Positions 6,215-7,743 of a DNA stretch of 7,743 nucleotides are shown here, one piece after another. The notes beneath the pieces were generated by a model. It was not told the DNA's origin, ran no database searches, and saw only the letters and a list, made by a program, of their open reading frames with translations. A program made the translations under genes and the position numbers. Every line of letters begins with the position of its first letter. The stretch's first letter is position 1. The DNA is from Clostridia bacterium. GTDB taxonomy: Bacteria > Bacillota_A > Clostridia > Christensenellales > Borkfalkiaceae. The stretch spans positions 1 to 7,743 of the forward strand of contig JAFQBR010000061.1 in assembly GCA_017399665.1 (NCBI GenBank), written 5' to 3'.

Positions 6215-6523
6215 ATGAAACCATTAGATTTAAATTTAGATAACTTTAAGCAAACCATTGCTTCAGACCGCCCTGTTCTAGTTGATTTTTGGGCTGTTTG
6301 GTGCGGTCCTTGCAAAATGCTTTCACCCGTTGTTGATGAAATTGCAGAAGAAGGTGGCGACTTTATAGTTGCAAAGGTTAACGTAGATGAAAATATGGAA
6401 ATTGCAAGAGAATACGCTATCAGCGCCATCCCTACCCTTATGGTATTTAAAAACGGCGAATTAAAAAACAAATCTGTTGGCGTTATTTCTAAAGAAGAAA
6501 TACTTAATTTATTAAAGGTATAA
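6215..6523 (+). CDS. trxA: Thioredoxin
   Basis: Thioredoxin is a small cytoplasmic dithiol-disulfide reductant that is recharged by thioredoxin reductase and serves ribonucleotide reductase and repair enzymes. The 102 residues form a single thioredoxin fold of normal length. FWAVWCGPCKML carries the redox pair C30-C33, and the cis-proline of SAIPTLMVFKNGE (P73) is present, as is the VDFWA strand. There is no signal peptide, so it is cytoplasmic. The ATG at 6215-6217 has a perfect AAGGAGG 5 bases upstream. The gene sits between the rpsT terminator and its own terminator, so it is probably monocistronic. No thioredoxin reductase gene is in the window. Confidence 0.96.
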   Translation: MKPLDLNLDNFKQTIASDRPVLVDFWAVWCGPCKMLSPVVDEIAEEGGDFIVAKVNVDENMEIAREYAISAIPTLMVFKNGELKNKSVGVISKEEILNLLKV

Positions 6524-6542
6524 TCATTTAATTCTTAATAAC

Positions 6543-6580
6543 AAAAGCACACCACTTTTTAAAAGTTAGGTGTGCTTTTT
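6543..6580. terminator. Hairpin terminator shared by trxA and the converging transporter gene
   Basis: AAAAGCACACC (6543-6553) pairs exactly with GGTGTGCTTTT (6569-6579). Bases inside the loop (ACTTTT and AAAAGT) can extend the pairing after a small bulge. A T-run (6576-6580) follows on the plus strand, and the mirrored A-run gives T on the minus strand. It lies 20 bases after the trxA stop and 15 bases beyond the 3' end of the converging gene, so it can act in both directions. Confidence 0.85.
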
Positions 6581-6594
6581 ATTTGTGCTAAAAT

Positions 6595-7260
6595 TTAGTT
6601 AGATATTATTTTGCCCTTCTTTTGACAGTTAACTACTTCAGTCATAATTAAAACTAAAAGACCAAAAATCAGCAAGAAAAAAGGATATAACGATATATTT
6701 ATACGACGAGCTATCGCACCGAAAATTAAAGGCGTGAAGGTACTTCCTGTATACGCGCTAGCCATTTGAATTATAGAAACTATCCTATACCCCATTCGCC
6801 AGCCGTTCACACTACCTATTGCAAAGCTCATTATATAAGGACTTATAGTAACCCCTACGCCCCAAAAAGAATGTAGCCAATTCATGTGCCTTGCTTTATA
6901 ATGCAGGGCTACATAGTTATTTAAAGCAGCATCTACCCCACCTGCGCCAAGTCCGTACGGTACAGCAAGAATGCAGAGCCAAATAAAAGAATTTGCAAAG
7001 GAAAAACCTAAAAGTGCCACAGCCGTCATACCAACGCTTATTGCAGTTATAAGTCCCGCTCCAATATTTTTTGTTATTTTATCTGATAATAGGCTTGAAA
7101 TAATAGTTCCAATTGATATAATCATAGAAACTATTCCTGCATAAGAGATAGGCGAGGAAAATTCCTCACTAATCACAGGCCAAGCCGAGCCCAAAAGTGA
7201 GTCTGGCAACCCTAAGCTTATAAAGGCAAGATAAATTATTGCAAGTAATAATGAAAACAT
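6595..7260 (-). CDS. Major facilitator superfamily transporter with apparent internal deletion (probable pseudogene)
   Basis: This encodes a polytopic membrane protein of the MFS type; the substrate is unknown. Residues 1 to about 163 look like the normal N-terminal six-helix domain. They include the loop 2-3 signature SDKITKNIGAG (about 59-69), a glycine-rich helix 4 (VPYGLGAGGVDAALNN, about 100-115) and the HSFWGVGVTISPY helix 5. From about residue 165 the sequence (QMASAYTGSTFTPLIFGAIARR, then ISLYPFFLLIFGLLVLIMTE) resembles, from memory of the family, the last two helices of intact relatives. The total is 221 residues against the usual 380-410, so roughly 170-180 residues appear to be missing in frame. 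Start and stop are intact and AAGGA precedes the ATG. A stable product could exist, but transport by this form is doubtful. Confidence 0.8.
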   Translation of the reverse strand: MFSLLLAIIYLAFISLGLPDSLLGSAWPVISEEFSSPISYAGIVSMIISIGTIISSLLSDKITKNIGAGLITAISVGMTAVALLGFSFANSFIWLCILAVPYGLGAGGVDAALNNYVALHYKARHMNWLHSFWGVGVTISPYIMSFAIGSVNGWRMGYRIVSIIQMASAYTGSTFTPLIFGAIARRINISLYPFFLLIFGLLVLIMTEVVNCQKKGKIISN

Positions 7261-7298
7261 ATTTAATTCCTTAAAATGTCAATGTCAAATACTTGTAC

Positions 7299-7327
7299 AT
7301 TATACTCCATTTATTAAAAGATTTCAA
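7299..7327 (-). promoter_or_regulatory. Sigma-A-type promoter of the transporter gene
   Basis: On the minus strand TTGAAA (7322-7327), a 17-base spacer and TATAAT (7299-7304) give a near-consensus promoter. The transcript would start near 7292. The leader contains a tandem TTGACA-like direct repeat (AATGTC twice at 7275-7286 on the plus strand) of unknown meaning. Confidence 0.7.
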
Positions 7328-7355
7328 ACAAAAACCATTAAGCTTTAAATAACGA

Positions 7356-7667
7356 TTAAAAATTTTTATACCCCTCAATTTTTATTAATCTTAGTTGCTC
7401 ATAACTATATGATGATAGCGGTCGATTATAAGAATTAGAGCTATGAGCGCTTAATAACGGCTCATTAGCCCTAAACGCCGTAATTATAGCTGTATGGTAA
7501 AATCCCGCATTGCTGTTACCAAATTGGATAAAATCGCCAATTTCAAGCTCCATTTTAGAAGCTAACTTACCAAACGGTCCAACTCCATTTCCAACCCCAC
7601 CGTTTGTTAAATTATTTGCTAGTAAAAAATTACAAAAAAATTCCAAACAATGAAACAAGAATATCAA
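7356..7667 (-). pseudogene. C-terminal remnant of an amidase-like (Amidase_6 type) protein
   Basis: The 103-codon open frame resembles the C-terminal half of the putative amidase domain found in many Gram-positive surface or secreted proteins. The supporting stretches are GGVGNGVGPFGKL (about 23-35), LEIGDFIQFGN (about 41-51), GFYHTAIIT with a probable active-site histidine (about 56-64), and AHSSNSYNRPLSSYSYEQLRLIKI (about 74-97). The N-terminal part that normally carries the catalytic cysteine (D/Q-C-T-N-F-V-S-Q in relatives) is absent. The frame is closed by a TAA three bases before the TTG used as nominal start, and that TTG has no ribosome binding site. The preceding DNA is AT-rich and not amidase-like in any frame. 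It is therefore most likely a 5'-truncated fragment. The family assignment comes from recalled motifs, not a search. Confidence 0.65.
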
Positions 7668-7669
7668 GA

Positions 7670-7738
7670 TTTAAATATTTAAAATATTTTATGTATAAAA
7701 TAATACCTTTTGTAAACACTAATAGTGAAAGAAAGGAG
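7670..7738 (+). promoter_or_regulatory. Possible promoter and ribosome binding site of a gene starting beyond the right edge
   Basis: AAAGGAG (7732-7738) is a good plus-strand ribosome binding site just 5 bases from the window end, so a start codon would fall immediately outside. A weak TTTAAA (7670-7675) with 18-base spacing to TATAAA (7694-7699) could be its promoter. No coding sequence is visible yet. Confidence 0.35.
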
Positions 7739-7743
7739 TGCCT

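Noticed and set aside
6196..6471. Minus-strand open frame opposite trxA
   Set aside because: It is a shadow of thioredoxin, with no ribosome binding site and no recognisable family.

Overview
The window looks like chromosomal DNA of an AT-rich Gram-positive bacterium, most likely an uncultured member of the Bacillota (Clostridia-like). The evidence is the mraZ-rsmH-ftsL-ftsI-murE gene order, strong AAGGAGG-type ribosome binding sites, A/T-rich third codon positions, and sigma-A-type promoters with 17-bp spacers. The genus cannot be told from the sequence. No RNA genes, insertion sequences, CRISPR arrays or phage genes were recognised, and no gap between genes exceeds about 180 bases.

Positions 1-4832 (minus strand) hold the start of a division and cell-wall (dcw) cluster. 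In order of transcription it is mraZ (regulator), rsmH (16S rRNA methyltransferase), an ftsL-like septal protein, ftsI (class B penicillin-binding protein) and murE (Mur ligase, cut by the left edge). A strong promoter lies in front of mraZ. Four 10-bp direct repeats overlap its -35 region and look like the MraZ autoregulatory operator. Just upstream, on the same strand, is a compact murI (glutamate racemase), which supplies D-glutamate to the same pathway.

Positions 5671-5849 form a divergent promoter region. To the right, on the plus strand, are rpsT (ribosomal protein S20, GTG start, clear promoter and terminator) and trxA (thioredoxin). trxA ends at a hairpin terminator shared with a converging gene.

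Positions 6595-7667 (minus strand) look like a decaying accessory patch. One gene is a major facilitator transporter whose middle appears deleted in frame, with the N-terminal six-helix half joined directly to the last helices. Upstream of it lies a 5'-truncated remnant of an amidase-like protein. At the far right edge a ribosome binding site on the plus strand suggests that another gene begins just outside.

The most notable observation is the start of ftsI. Its reading frame extends through the expected membrane anchor, but there is no ATG, GTG or TTG ahead of that anchor. A perfect GGAGGG ribosome binding site sits 8 bases before an ATT codon. The gene may therefore use a rare AUU start. 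Alternatively, a one-base length difference in an adjacent run of six A would restore an ATG start. No wholly new multi-gene system was recognised.
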